Source: Aldehydirespirator sp028819505 (GTDB taxonomy: Bacteria > Actinomycetota > Acidimicrobiia > Acidimicrobiales > Aldehydirespiratoraceae). Taken from it: a stretch of 64,000 bases of DNA. The position numbers and the translations under genes are program-made. Of this stretch, positions 8,698 through 17,113 are shown piece by piece; the stretch's first letter is position 1, and every line of letters starts with the position of its first letter. The DNA lies in contig OZ242297.1 of the NCBI GenBank assembly GCA_965207755.1, forward strand, positions 434,001 through 498,000. The letters run 5' to 3'. The notes under the pieces were generated by a model that ran no database searches, was not told where the DNA came from, and was given only the letters and a program-made list of their open reading frames with translations.

Positions 8698-9573
8698 TCA
8701 CACGACCGGGTTAGTGAGGGTGCCGATGCCGTCGATCGACACCTCGACCGTATCGCCACCCTGGAGATACACCGGCGGGTCGAAGCCGATGCCCACCCCC
8801 GACGGGGTGCCGGTCGCGATCACGTCACCGGGCTGCAGACGCACCGCGGCCGAGATGGCCTCGATGAGGGTTCCTGTGTCGAAGATCAGATCGCTGATGG
8901 AGGCGTCCTGGCGGGGTTCGCCGTTGACCGTGGTGCGCAGGCGGGCGGCGCCGATGTCGTCGATCTCGTCGGCGGTGACGACGCACGGCCCCATCGGGCA
9001 GAAGGTGGCCGCGCTCTTGCCGATGAAGAACTGCACGTGCTGGGCCTGAAGCGCCCTCGCGGTGACGTCGTTGACGATGGTGTAGCCGAAGACGTGGGCC
9101 ATGGCGCCGGCTGCGGCGATGCGGTGGCCGCCGATGCCGATCACCACCCCCAGTTCGCCTTCGTAGTCGGCGGTGCCGGTGGGGTCCATGGACGTGTCGA
9201 TGGCGTCGCCCGGCCCCACTATCGACGACAGGGCCTTGGTGAAGATGATCGGATGGTCGGGGATCATCTTCTTCTCGGAGGCGTCGAAGCCGCTGGCCGA
9301 GAACTCCTTGGCGTGGTCGTGGTAGTTGCGGCCCACCGCCATCACGTTGTTGCGGGGCATGATCGGCGCCAGCAGCCGCACCGAGCGCTCCGGCAGCACC
9401 GGGCTCGATGCGAGCGCCGCCCGGGCCGCGTCGAGTCCGGCCTCGCCGGCCTCCACCACGTCGAGCATGGTCGCACCCACGCCCGCGGCTCCCGACACGT
9501 CCACCACCGCCCCGCCGACGTCCAGCGCCCCGACCCGCGGCCCGTTCCCGTCGTCGAATGTCACCAGCATCAT
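8698..9573 (-). CDS. Fumarylacetoacetate hydrolase (FAH) family protein
   Basis: A 291-residue member of COG0179, enzymes that cleave or isomerise beta-diketo acids late in aromatic degradation. Conserved pieces include NVMAVGRNYHDHAKE, DYEGELGVVIG (metal-binding Asp/Glu), YTIVNDVTARALQ, and ATGTPSGVGIGFDPPVYLQ near the C-terminus. It fits a role after ring cleavage, such as 2-hydroxyhepta-2,4-diene-dioate isomerase or an acylpyruvate hydrolase; the exact reaction is not determined. Upstream on the same strand lies a decayed malate/lactate dehydrogenase-like gene whose remains abut this start. Confidence 0.87.
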   Translation of the reverse strand: MMLVTFDDGNGPRVGALDVGGAVVDVSGAAGVGATMLDVVEAGEAGLDAARAALASSPVLPERSVRLLAPIMPRNNVMAVGRNYHDHAKEFSASGFDASEKKMIPDHPIIFTKALSSIVGPGDAIDTSMDPTGTADYEGELGVVIGIGGHRIAAAGAMAHVFGYTIVNDVTARALQAQHVQFFIGKSAATFCPMGPCVVTADEIDDIGAARLRTTVNGEPRQDASISDLIFDTGTLIEAISAAVRLQPGDVIATGTPSGVGIGFDPPVYLQGGDTVEVSIDGIGTLTNPVV

Positions 9574-9609
9574 GGTTGCGCCACCTCTCGGAGTTCGTCC
9601 TCGCCGAAG

Positions 9610-9792
9610 TCAGTCGGCCAGTTCGTCGACGCCCAGCCGGCGGGCCAGCGTGTTGAGTTCATCCACCAGCCGCGGCGGGACCGCGATTCGGTGGCCTTGG
9701 CGATGGCAATCTCGGCCGCGGTGGTCATCACCACCTGGCCCAGGCCGTTGTCCCCGTCCACCAGCGCGGAGGGCATCGTGGCCGAACCGGCG
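9610..9792 (-). pseudogene. Remnant of a malate/L-lactate dehydrogenase (Ldh2 family) gene
   Basis: On the reverse strand one frame reads ALVDGDNGLGQVVMTTAAEI (about 9691-9770), which matches the N-terminal NAD-binding segment of Ldh2-type dehydrogenases. Another frame then reads RIAVPPRLVDELNTLARRLG and stops at 9610, resembling the C-terminal tail of the same family. About 250 residues that should lie between are missing and the frame changes at the join, so this is an internally deleted, frameshifted relic. Recognition rests on short matches to family motifs. Confidence 0.55.
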
Positions 9793-9911
9793 TCGCTCAG
9801 TCATCGCGGCCCGACACCCGGCAGCGGTCAGCCCTTGACCAAGCGGGCCGGATCGGGGCGGCCATCTGGGAGACGGTCTCGTCGCATGCACACCTCCGCT
9901 TCGAGGTGCTG

Positions 9912-9923
9912 ATCATATATGTT
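9912..9923. promoter_or_regulatory. Operator-like AT-rich site, near-palindrome
   Basis: ATCATATATGTT differs by one base from the perfect palindrome ATCATATATGAT found at 2133 and 4557, and is 11 of 12 identical to the reverse complement of 2127-2138. It lies in the gap between the decayed Ldh2 gene and the enolase-superfamily gene. Confidence 0.5.
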
Positions 9924-10006
9924 GCAGGATGATCAGGCTGGGGCTCGCTCCCGGGGTGGCGAGAGTACCGGCTGCACATCTTCGGACTCCGGCGGAGGAG
10001 ACCCGC

Positions 10007-11080
10007 ATGCGGATCGTCAGCGTGGAGGCGGTACCCATCACCGTTGGGTTGGCCAAGCCGGTGGTGATGGCCCAGATCACCGTGGAACGCTCCCACAACG
10101 TGCTGGCAAAGATCACTGCCGACAACGGCCTCGTCGGATGGGGCGAGGGCGTGGAGGCCGTCAACCTGACGGGAGACACTCAGGGGGCCATCGCGTCCGC
10201 CATCGACTTCCTCGGCCCCCGCCTGGTGGGCGAAGACCCCCTCCGCCGCACCGCCCTGTGGTGGGCCATGCGAGGAATGATCCAGGCGAACGACACCGCC
10301 ATCGGCGCCGTCGACATGGCCCTCCACGATCTTGCCGGCAAGCACTTCGGGGTTCCCGTGGTGGAGTTGCTCGGGGGCAGGGTCAGGGGATCGGTCCCCG
10401 CTCTCACCATCTTCGGCAGCGGCGACCCCGACGCGGACGTTGCCGCGGCCCGGACCAAGCACGAGTCCGGGTTCCGATGGTTCAAGTTGAAGCTCGGCCT
10501 TGGGCCTGTCGACGCTGAGCTCGAAACGATGCGGCGAGTCCGCGAGGCGCTGCCCGCGGACTGCGTGCTCAGCGGCGACGCCAACCAGGGCTGGTCCGAA
10601 CCCGAGGCGGTCCGGTTCCTGCGAGCGCTCGACGGCCTCGACGTCCGCTTCATCGAGCAGCCGATCGCCCAGGGCGACCACGCCGCCATGGTGAGGGTGG
10701 CCCGGGCCTCGCCCGTCCCGATCTGCGTCGACGAGAGCATCCACTCCCACAACGACATCCTCGGCTTCGGGCGCACCGGCGTGGCAGGGGTGAGCCTCAA
10801 GCTGATCAAGCTGGGCGGCATCACCGGCGTGATGAGGGGCGCCGCGCTGTGCGAGTCGCTGGGGCTGGAAGTGAACCTGGCCGGCAAGGTCGCCGAGTCG
10901 AGCGTGGCCGCCGCGGCCAACGTCCACTGCGCGGCAGCACTGCGGAACCTGGGCTTCGGATGCAGCCCCGGCAACCAGGGGGCGAGCTCCGACGTGGCCT
11001 CGGCGCCGCTGGTCGCGCAGGACGGCCGATACCGGGTCCCCTCCGGGCCTGGTCTCGGCATCGAAGTCGACCAGGTGTGA
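10007..11080 (+). CDS. Enolase-superfamily enzyme, mandelate racemase/muconate-lactonizing type
   Basis: A 357-residue enzyme that abstracts a proton alpha to a carboxylate. The muconate-lactonizing-type catalytic set is visible: FKLKLG (K160, K162), GDANQGW (D191), FIEQP (E217), CVDES (D242) and KLIKLGG (K268). The carboxylate metal ligands are thus complete and a lysine faces each side, typical of cycloisomerases and related epimerases. ATG 10007 is preferred to ATG 9929 because GGAGGAG lies at 9994-10000 and the family sequence starts at MRIVSVEAVPIT. It is followed by a beta-hydroxyacid dehydrogenase and an aldehyde dehydrogenase in the same unit. Confidence 0.87.
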   Translation: MRIVSVEAVPITVGLAKPVVMAQITVERSHNVLAKITADNGLVGWGEGVEAVNLTGDTQGAIASAIDFLGPRLVGEDPLRRTALWWAMRGMIQANDTAIGAVDMALHDLAGKHFGVPVVELLGGRVRGSVPALTIFGSGDPDADVAAARTKHESGFRWFKLKLGLGPVDAELETMRRVREALPADCVLSGDANQGWSEPEAVRFLRALDGLDVRFIEQPIAQGDHAAMVRVARASPVPICVDESIHSHNDILGFGRTGVAGVSLKLIKLGGITGVMRGAALCESLGLEVNLAGKVAESSVAAAANVHCAAALRNLGFGCSPGNQGASSDVASAPLVAQDGRYRVPSGPGLGIEVDQV

Positions 11081-11088
11081 CGGCCGCC

Positions 11089-11946
11089 ATGAGAGTCGGG
11101 TTCGTGGGCGTGGGCCGGATGGGCCTGCCCATGGCGCGCCGGGTGGCGGACGCCGGGCACGACGTGACGGCGTTCGACGCCTCCCCGCAAGCCGCACGAC
11201 GGGCCGCGGCGTCGGGGCTGGCCACGGTCGAGAGCCTCGACGGGCTCGCGGGCTGTGAGGTGGTGTGCTCGTCGCTACCCGGCAGCGACGATGTGGAGGC
11301 CGTGTACTGCTCCGGAGGCGGGCTGCTAGAGGTGCTGGAGCCACCCGCGGTGGCCGCGGACCTGTCGACGGTGTCGGTTGCTGTGAGTCGCCGGGTGGCC
11401 GCCGAGGCCCGGCGGCGCTCGATCGGCTTCCTGGACGCGCCGGTCAGCGGCACGTCCATCCACGCCGAGGCCGGGACGCTCACCGTGATGGTCGGCGGCC
11501 CGCCCGAAGCGCTGGGCGCGGCCCGTGGCGTACTGGAGGCGTTCGCCGGCCGGGTCGAGCACGTGGGAGACAACGGGTCGGGCCTGCTGCTCAAGCTGAT
11601 CAGCAACCGGCTGCTCACCACCTACCTGGGCGCCATCGCCGAAGCGGTGGTGGCCATGGAGCGCACCGGGCTCGATGTGGCCCAGGGCATCGAGTTGCTC
11701 CGCGCCGGCGCCGCGCCCCGCCAACTCGACTACAAGGCCGAGCCGATGGCCGCCCGGGACTTCGCCCCCATGTTCACCGTCGACCTGATGGGCAAGGACC
11801 TGCGGCTGGCCGACGAGGCCCTCGGTGCGGCCCGCATCGCCGGCGTGGCCCGGACCGTCCTGGAGGAGACCGCGGCGGCGGGCCGCGGCTCCGAGGACCT
11901 GGGCGCGCTCATAACCGCGGTAGAGCGCTACATGGACGGGCCATGA
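11089..11946 (+). CDS. 3-hydroxyisobutyrate dehydrogenase-like beta-hydroxyacid dehydrogenase
   Basis: A 285-residue NAD(P)-dependent dehydrogenase with the Rossmann motif GFVGVGRMGLPMA at the start, the substrate-binding DAPVSGT, and GSGLLLKLISNRLL carrying the conserved catalytic lysine. The C-terminal half is the helical domain of the family. It would oxidise a 3-hydroxy acid to a semialdehyde, which suits the semialdehyde dehydrogenase that follows with a four-base ATGA overlap. ATG 11089 lies eight bases after the preceding stop. Confidence 0.87.
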   Translation: MRVGFVGVGRMGLPMARRVADAGHDVTAFDASPQAARRAAASGLATVESLDGLAGCEVVCSSLPGSDDVEAVYCSGGGLLEVLEPPAVAADLSTVSVAVSRRVAAEARRRSIGFLDAPVSGTSIHAEAGTLTVMVGGPPEALGAARGVLEAFAGRVEHVGDNGSGLLLKLISNRLLTTYLGAIAEAVVAMERTGLDVAQGIELLRAGAAPRQLDYKAEPMAARDFAPMFTVDLMGKDLRLADEALGAARIAGVARTVLEETAAAGRGSEDLGALITAVERYMDGP

Positions 11947-13418
11947 GCGCCCCGAACCGGTTGGCGCTGGCCGACCCGGCCCTGCTCCGGGCCGACGGCT
12001 ACATCGGCGGGAGTTGGACCCTGCCGGACTCCGGCCGGCGGTTCGACGTGGTCGACCCGGCCACCGGCGAAACGATCGCCGCGGTGGCCGACATGGGCGC
12101 GGCCGAGGCCAGTCGAGCCGTCGCCGCGGCCGACGCGGCCCTCCCGGCCTGGAGGGCGCTCACCGCCAAGCAGCGGTCCGCCCTGCTGCGACGCTGGTAC
12201 GAGCTGATGGTGGAGAACGCCTCGGACCTCGCCGCCATCGTCACCGCCGAGATGGGCAAGCCCCTGGCCGAGGGGCGGGGCGAGATCCTGGCCGGGGCCA
12301 CCTACGTGGAGTGGTTCGCCGAGGAGGCCAAGCGGGCCTACGGCGAGACCATCCCGACCCACGACCCGGCCATGCGCCTGGTGGTGATCAAGCAGCCGGT
12401 CGGGGTGGTGGCCGCCATCACGCCTTGGAACTTCCCGTTCGCCACCATCGCCCGCAAGGCCGGTCCCGCGCTGGCCGCCGGCTGCACGGTGGTGGCCAAG
12501 CCGGCTGAGGACACTCCGCTGTCGGCTCTGGCCCTGGCCGAGTTGGCCGGGCGGGCCGGCCTTCCGGCCGGGGCTTTCAACGTGGTGACCGCCTCCGACC
12601 CGACCGCCGTCGGCGCCGAACTGACTGCCAACCCGGCGGTGAAGAAGATCTCGTTCACGGGCAGCACCGAGGTGGGCAAGCTGCTGATGGGCCAGGCCGC
12701 CGGCACCGTCAAGAAGGTTGCTCTCGAGCTCGGCGGGAACGCCCCGCTGATCGTCTTCGACGACGCCGATATGGACGCGGCCGTGGCCCACGCCATCGTC
12801 TCGAAGTTCCGCAACGGCGGGCAGACCTGCATCTGCGCCAACCGGATCCTGGTCCAGGCCGGCGTCTACGACGAGTTCGTGGACCGCTTCTGCGCCGCCG
12901 CGGCCGCCTTGAACGTCGGGCCGGGCACCGACCCCGGAACGGACATCGGCCCGCTGATCAACGGCGAGGCGCTGGCCAAGGTGCAGCGCCTGGTGGACGC
13001 GGCGGTGGCCGGCGGCGCCTCCGCACGCCTGGGGGCCGCGGCCCATGCGCTCGGCGGCACCTTCTACGAGACCACGGTCCTGACCGGCGTGACCGGCGAC
13101 ATGGACATCGCGGCCGAGGAGGTGTTCGGCCCGGTGGCGTCGATCCTCCGGTTCGACACCGACGATGAGGCCGTGGCCACGGCCAACGACACCCCCTACG
13201 GTCTGGCCGCCTACTTCTTCACCAAGGACCTGGCCCGGGCCTGGCAGGTGGGCGAGGCCCTCGAGTACGGCATGGTGGCCGTCAACTCGGGCCTGCTGAT
13301 GACCGAACTGGCCCCCTTCGGCGGGGTCAAGGAGTCCGGCATCGGCCGCGAGGGCGCCCGCGAGGGCCTCGACGAGTTCTTGGAGACCAAGTACCTGGCC
13401 ATGGGCGGGCTGGCCTGA
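11943..13418 (+). CDS. Aldehyde dehydrogenase, succinate-semialdehyde dehydrogenase-like
   Basis: A 491-residue NAD(P)-dependent aldehyde dehydrogenase. TPWNFPF, FTGSTEVGK, ALELGGNAP (general base E262), GQTCICANR (nucleophile C296) and FGGVKESGIGREG at the end are all intact and close to GabD-type succinate-semialdehyde dehydrogenases. It overlaps the upstream dehydrogenase by ATGA and would oxidise the semialdehyde that enzyme makes, giving a dicarboxylate for central metabolism. The assignment to succinate semialdehyde is inferred from family likeness only. Confidence 0.88.
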   Translation: MSAPNRLALADPALLRADGYIGGSWTLPDSGRRFDVVDPATGETIAAVADMGAAEASRAVAAADAALPAWRALTAKQRSALLRRWYELMVENASDLAAIVTAEMGKPLAEGRGEILAGATYVEWFAEEAKRAYGETIPTHDPAMRLVVIKQPVGVVAAITPWNFPFATIARKAGPALAAGCTVVAKPAEDTPLSALALAELAGRAGLPAGAFNVVTASDPTAVGAELTANPAVKKISFTGSTEVGKLLMGQAAGTVKKVALELGGNAPLIVFDDADMDAAVAHAIVSKFRNGGQTCICANRILVQAGVYDEFVDRFCAAAAALNVGPGTDPGTDIGPLINGEALAKVQRLVDAAVAGGASARLGAAAHALGGTFYETTVLTGVTGDMDIAAEEVFGPVASILRFDTDDEAVATANDTPYGLAAYFFTKDLARAWQVGEALEYGMVAVNSGLLMTELAPFGGVKESGIGREGAREGLDEFLETKYLAMGGLA

Positions 13419-13448
13419 CCCTGGCCGCTGCCGGCAGGGCGGCCGCTG

Positions 13449-14201
13449 TCACGCCATGAAGCGGCCACCGTTCACGGTGACCGTCTCACCGGTCATGTAG
13501 GCGGCTTCATCGGATGCCAGGAACATCATCCAGCTGACGATCTCGCCGGTCGTGCCGTAGCGGCCGAGCGGGATGGACGCCTCGGTGCGGGCCCGCTCGT
13601 CGGGGCCCCGGACCGCGCGGATCCGGTCGGTCATCACCGCGCTCGGCGCGATCGCGTTGGACGTGACGCCGTCGGGAGCCAGCTCGAAGGCGAAGACCCG
13701 GCTGAGGGCCAGCACCCCGGCCTTGGCCGCGGCGTAAGCGGGGGAGGACCGGTAGACCGCGGTCTGGCCGGCCAGCGACGACAGCGTGATGATGCGGCCC
13801 GCCGGTGACCGGCGCAGCAGCGGCATGGCCCGCCGGGTGCACAGGAACACGCCTTTGAGGTTGAGGTCGACGACCGCGTCCCACTCGCTGGTGGGCAGCG
13901 ACTCGGTGGTGTGCTGGTGCCAGAACCCTCCCGCGTTGTTGATCAGGACGTCGAGACGGCCTGCGTCGTGCTCGATCCGGTCGAACACGGCCTCGACGGC
14001 GTCGGCATCGGCCACGTCGCAACCCAGGAAGCGGGCCCCGGCGCCGGCAGCGACCTCTGAGCCCCTCTCCTCGTCGATGTCGAGCCCGTACACCTCGGCG
14101 CCGGCCGCGGCGAAGGCCCTCACCGCATCCGCCCCCATGCCCGATGCCGAGCCGGTGACGGCCACAACCCGCCCTGAGAAGTTCCAGGAGACGTTGGTCA
14201 T
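13449..14201 (-). CDS. Short-chain dehydrogenase/reductase (SDR)
   Basis: A 250-residue classical SDR. TGSASGMG binds the nucleotide, NNAG follows at residues 88-91, and the active site has S141 (SSLAG), Y156 and K160 (YAAAK). D41 at the end of beta2 (GLDIDEE) suggests NAD rather than NADP. GGRFMA closes the protein. It converges with the preceding aldehyde dehydrogenase gene and follows a second aldehyde dehydrogenase on the minus strand after 25 bases, so those two are probably one unit. The substrate is unknown. Confidence 0.88.
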   Translation of the reverse strand: MTNVSWNFSGRVVAVTGSASGMGADAVRAFAAAGAEVYGLDIDEERGSEVAAGAGARFLGCDVADADAVEAVFDRIEHDAGRLDVLINNAGGFWHQHTTESLPTSEWDAVVDLNLKGVFLCTRRAMPLLRRSPAGRIITLSSLAGQTAVYRSSPAYAAAKAGVLALSRVFAFELAPDGVTSNAIAPSAVMTDRIRAVRGPDERARTEASIPLGRYGTTGEIVSWMMFLASDEAAYMTGETVTVNGGRFMA

Positions 14202-14226
14202 CCGGCCACCTATCCGCGCATGCTCT

Positions 14227-15726
14227 TCAGTTGAGCCGGGTGTTGTCGCCCCGGTACCAGTCGACCGGGTCGGCCGCGGTGCGCACCGTCACCGAACGGA
14301 CATGGGTGAACTCATGGAACGACTCCCAGCCACCCTCGCGGCCGGTTCCGCTGTCGCGCACCCCGCCCCACGGCAGCGACGGGTCGAGGCGGTGGTGGTC
14401 GTTGACCCAGACGATCCCGTGCTCCAGACCGTCGGCCACCCGGTGGGCCCGAGCCACATCGGATGTCCACACCGACGATCCGAGCCCGTACACCGAGTCG
14501 TTGGCCAGAGCCACGGCCTCGGCCTCGTCCCGGAACGGGATCACCACCACCACCGGCCCGAAGATCTCGTCCCGGGCGCAGGCCATGTCGTTGGTCACCC
14601 CGGTGAGCACGGTCGGCTCAACGTAGAAGCCGCTGCTCAGGGCGCCGTCAGCAGGCACTCCCCCGCCGCACACGATCTCGGCCCCGTCGCTGACCGCTCC
14701 CGCGATGCAGCCGAGCACCCGCTGCCTGGCCTTCTCGCTGATGACCGGGCCGAGCTGGATGGCCTCCTCGGCCGGATCCCCGATCCGGATCGAGCGGGCT
14801 ATGGATGCGAGCGCCTCGACGAACTCGTCGTGGATGGAGGCCTCCACCAGCACCCGGCTGCCGCAGATGCAGGTCTGCCCCGCGGCGATGAACCCGCCGA
14901 AGGCCACGCCGGGGGCGGACACGGCCACCGGCTGGTCGGCGAACACCAGCACCGGCGTCTTGCCGCCCAGTTCGACGGTGACCTTGGCGAAGCGACTGGC
15001 GGCCGCAGCCGACACCGAACGGCCCGCCTCGGTGCCTCCGGTGAACACCACCTTGCCCACGTCGGGATGCTCGGCCAGGCGGGCGCCGGCCACCGAGCCG
15101 ATCCCGGTGACCACGTTCAGCACGCCCGGGGGCACCCCAGCCTCGGCGGCCAGATCGGCCAGGCGCAGCGGCGTGAACGGGGTGAGCTCCGACGGCTTGA
15201 CCACCACCGAGTTCCCGGTGGCCAGGGCGGGGGCGAGGCTCTTGGACGTGATCATCAGCGGGTGGTTGAACGAGCTGAGGATGCCGACGGTGCCGATCGG
15301 GAAGCGGCTGGTGTAGGCGTGGTAGGGGCCCGGCATGGGCGCGACCGAGGTGCGGTCGGCCACCAGCAGCGAGGCGTTGTAGCGGTACCAGCCCGACAGC
15401 CTCGACACCTGGGCCCGGGTCTCGGCGATGGGCCGCCCGTTGTTGAGGGTCTCCAGGCGGAACAGGTCCTCGAGGTCGCCGTCGATGGCGTCGGCCAGGC
15501 GATGCAACACCGCGGCCCGCTCGGCAATCGGCATGCGCCGCCACTGGCCGCGCTCGAAGGCCTCGCGGGCCGCGGCCACGGCCCGGTCGATATCGGCGGG
15601 TCCCGCCGCCGCGGAGGTGCCGATGAGCCGGCCATTGGCGGGATTGACGATGCCGAGGGTCGACCCGTCGGCCGCGGCCACCTCCTCGCCGCCGATCAAC
15701 AACCCCCGGCTCGAGCGATCAGTCAT
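14227..15726 (-). CDS. Aldehyde dehydrogenase
   Basis: A 499-residue aldehyde dehydrogenase with E252 (VELGGKTP) and C286 (GQTCICGSR) in place, FTGGTEAG for cofactor binding, and GVRDSGTGREGG near the end. The usual TPWNFP segment reads SSFNHPLMI, a feature of members acting on bulkier or aromatic aldehydes, so it is probably not a duplicate of the gene at 11,943. AGGAGG at 15735-15740 sits properly before ATG 15726. Its promoter gap faces that of the FAD monooxygenase and holds an operator-like AT-rich site. Confidence 0.87.
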   Translation of the reverse strand: MTDRSSRGLLIGGEEVAAADGSTLGIVNPANGRLIGTSAAAGPADIDRAVAAAREAFERGQWRRMPIAERAAVLHRLADAIDGDLEDLFRLETLNNGRPIAETRAQVSRLSGWYRYNASLLVADRTSVAPMPGPYHAYTSRFPIGTVGILSSFNHPLMITSKSLAPALATGNSVVVKPSELTPFTPLRLADLAAEAGVPPGVLNVVTGIGSVAGARLAEHPDVGKVVFTGGTEAGRSVSAAAASRFAKVTVELGGKTPVLVFADQPVAVSAPGVAFGGFIAAGQTCICGSRVLVEASIHDEFVEALASIARSIRIGDPAEEAIQLGPVISEKARQRVLGCIAGAVSDGAEIVCGGGVPADGALSSGFYVEPTVLTGVTNDMACARDEIFGPVVVVIPFRDEAEAVALANDSVYGLGSSVWTSDVARAHRVADGLEHGIVWVNDHHRLDPSLPWGGVRDSGTGREGGWESFHEFTHVRSVTVRTAADPVDWYRGDNTRLN

Positions 15727-15788
15727 CCGACATCCTCCTGTGCGCGCCGGTGCTGGCGAGACGGGCCATCCCGGCGTGACCTGATCCT

Positions 15789-15802
15789 ATAACATATATT
15801 TT
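15789..15802. promoter_or_regulatory. Operator-like AT-rich site (degenerate)
   Basis: ATAACATATATTTT lies between divergent aldehyde dehydrogenase and FAD monooxygenase genes. Its AACATATAT half-site also occurs at 2127-2135 and, inverted, at 9915-9923. The palindrome is incomplete, so this is the weakest of the four sites. Confidence 0.4.
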
Positions 15803-15861
15803 CTTACGGCCCGCGGGGCCCGGCCACTAGCTTCTGTTCGCGTGACGAGCGGGACAGAGCA

Positions 15862-17058
15862 GTGAACAGCCTGCGAGTGGGGGTGGTGGGCGGCTCGATC
15901 GGGGGGCTGACCGCGGCGGTACTGCTGCACGAGATGGGCTGCGACGTCCAGGTGTTCGAGCGGTCGACCGCGGCTCTGCAGGGCCGGGGCGCCGGCATCG
16001 TGGTGCTGCCCATGACCGAGCGGTACTTCACCGAGTCGGGCACAGGACTGCACGCCGGCCGGGACAAGGACCGCCAAGTCGCCCTCACGCTCACGTACTG
16101 GAGCTACATCGACCGGTCCGGTGCCATCATCGACGTGGCCGCCACCAACAACCGCTTCACGTCGTGGAACACCCTGTACCGGGCGTTGCTGGAGCGCCTG
16201 CCCCCGGAGCGGTACCACCTCGGTCGCGGCGCGACCGGCGTGTCGCCGGCAGTCGACTCCGCGACGGCGCGCTTCGCCGACGGCCGCGCCGACACGTTCG
16301 ACCTCGTGGTCGGCGCCGACGGGATCGGCTCGACGGTGAGGGAGGCCGTGGTGCCCGGTACGCCCACCACCTACGCCGGCTACGTGGCCTGGCGGGGCAC
16401 CGTGCTCGAGCGTGACCTCTCGCCGGCCAGCGCAGGCGTCTTCGCCGACGCCATGGTCTACCAGGTGCTGGATCACTCCCATGTGCTGGTGTACGCCATC
16501 CCGGGGCCCGGCGACTCGGCCGAGGCGGGCCGCAGGGCCCTCAACTTCGTCTGGTACCGCAACGCTCGGGGCAACGGCTACGACGAGTTGATGACGGACC
16601 GGCACGGTGTGCACCGGCCGGCTACCATGCCGCCCGGACTGGTGCAGCATCGTTTCGTTCAGGAACTGCACTCCGACGCCTCCGCACAGCTGGCACCTCA
16701 GCTGGCCGAACTGGTGCAGGCCTGCGACCAGCCCTTCATACAGGCGATATTCGACATGACGGCGGATCGGTTCCGCCGGGGCCGAGTCATCCTCATCGGC
16801 GATGCGGCCGCCGCGCTGAGGCCTCATGTCGCCGCGGGAACGGCCAAGGCCTGCGCCGACGGCTGGGCGCTGCGGGACTTCCTGGCCAGTGCTGGCGACC
16901 TCGACGAGGCGCTGGCGGGCTGGGAGGCTCAGCAGCTGGCCCTGGCCCGGCGCGTCGCGGCCAAGTCCCGAGCGATGGGCGAGGCGGCTCAAACGACCGG
17001 CACGATGGTACCGGGCGACCCCGACTGGCGGTTCGGGCTCTTCGGCCCCGGGAACTGA
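15862..17058 (+). CDS. FAD-dependent aromatic-ring monooxygenase-like protein
   Basis: A 398-residue group A flavin monooxygenase. GVVGGSIGGLTAAVLL binds the ADP part of FAD, GADGIGSTVRE is the second FAD/NAD(P)H motif, and GDAAAALRPHVAAGTAKA is the third. The pattern resembles 2,6-dihydroxypyridine 3-monooxygenase and salicylate-type hydroxylases. It would hydroxylate a ring using NAD(P)H and oxygen. GTG 15862 begins the homology directly; no strong Shine-Dalgarno is seen. It heads a plus-strand run of an alpha/beta-fold protein and a cyclase-family enzyme. Confidence 0.85.
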   Translation: MNSLRVGVVGGSIGGLTAAVLLHEMGCDVQVFERSTAALQGRGAGIVVLPMTERYFTESGTGLHAGRDKDRQVALTLTYWSYIDRSGAIIDVAATNNRFTSWNTLYRALLERLPPERYHLGRGATGVSPAVDSATARFADGRADTFDLVVGADGIGSTVREAVVPGTPTTYAGYVAWRGTVLERDLSPASAGVFADAMVYQVLDHSHVLVYAIPGPGDSAEAGRRALNFVWYRNARGNGYDELMTDRHGVHRPATMPPGLVQHRFVQELHSDASAQLAPQLAELVQACDQPFIQAIFDMTADRFRRGRVILIGDAAAALRPHVAAGTAKACADGWALRDFLASAGDLDEALAGWEAQQLALARRVAAKSRAMGEAAQTTGTMVPGDPDWRFGLFGPGN

Positions 17059-17113
17059 GCCAGAGCGGTCAGCTTGAGACCGCAGCGCCCGGCCGGTTCG
17101 CCGATATTGCATT

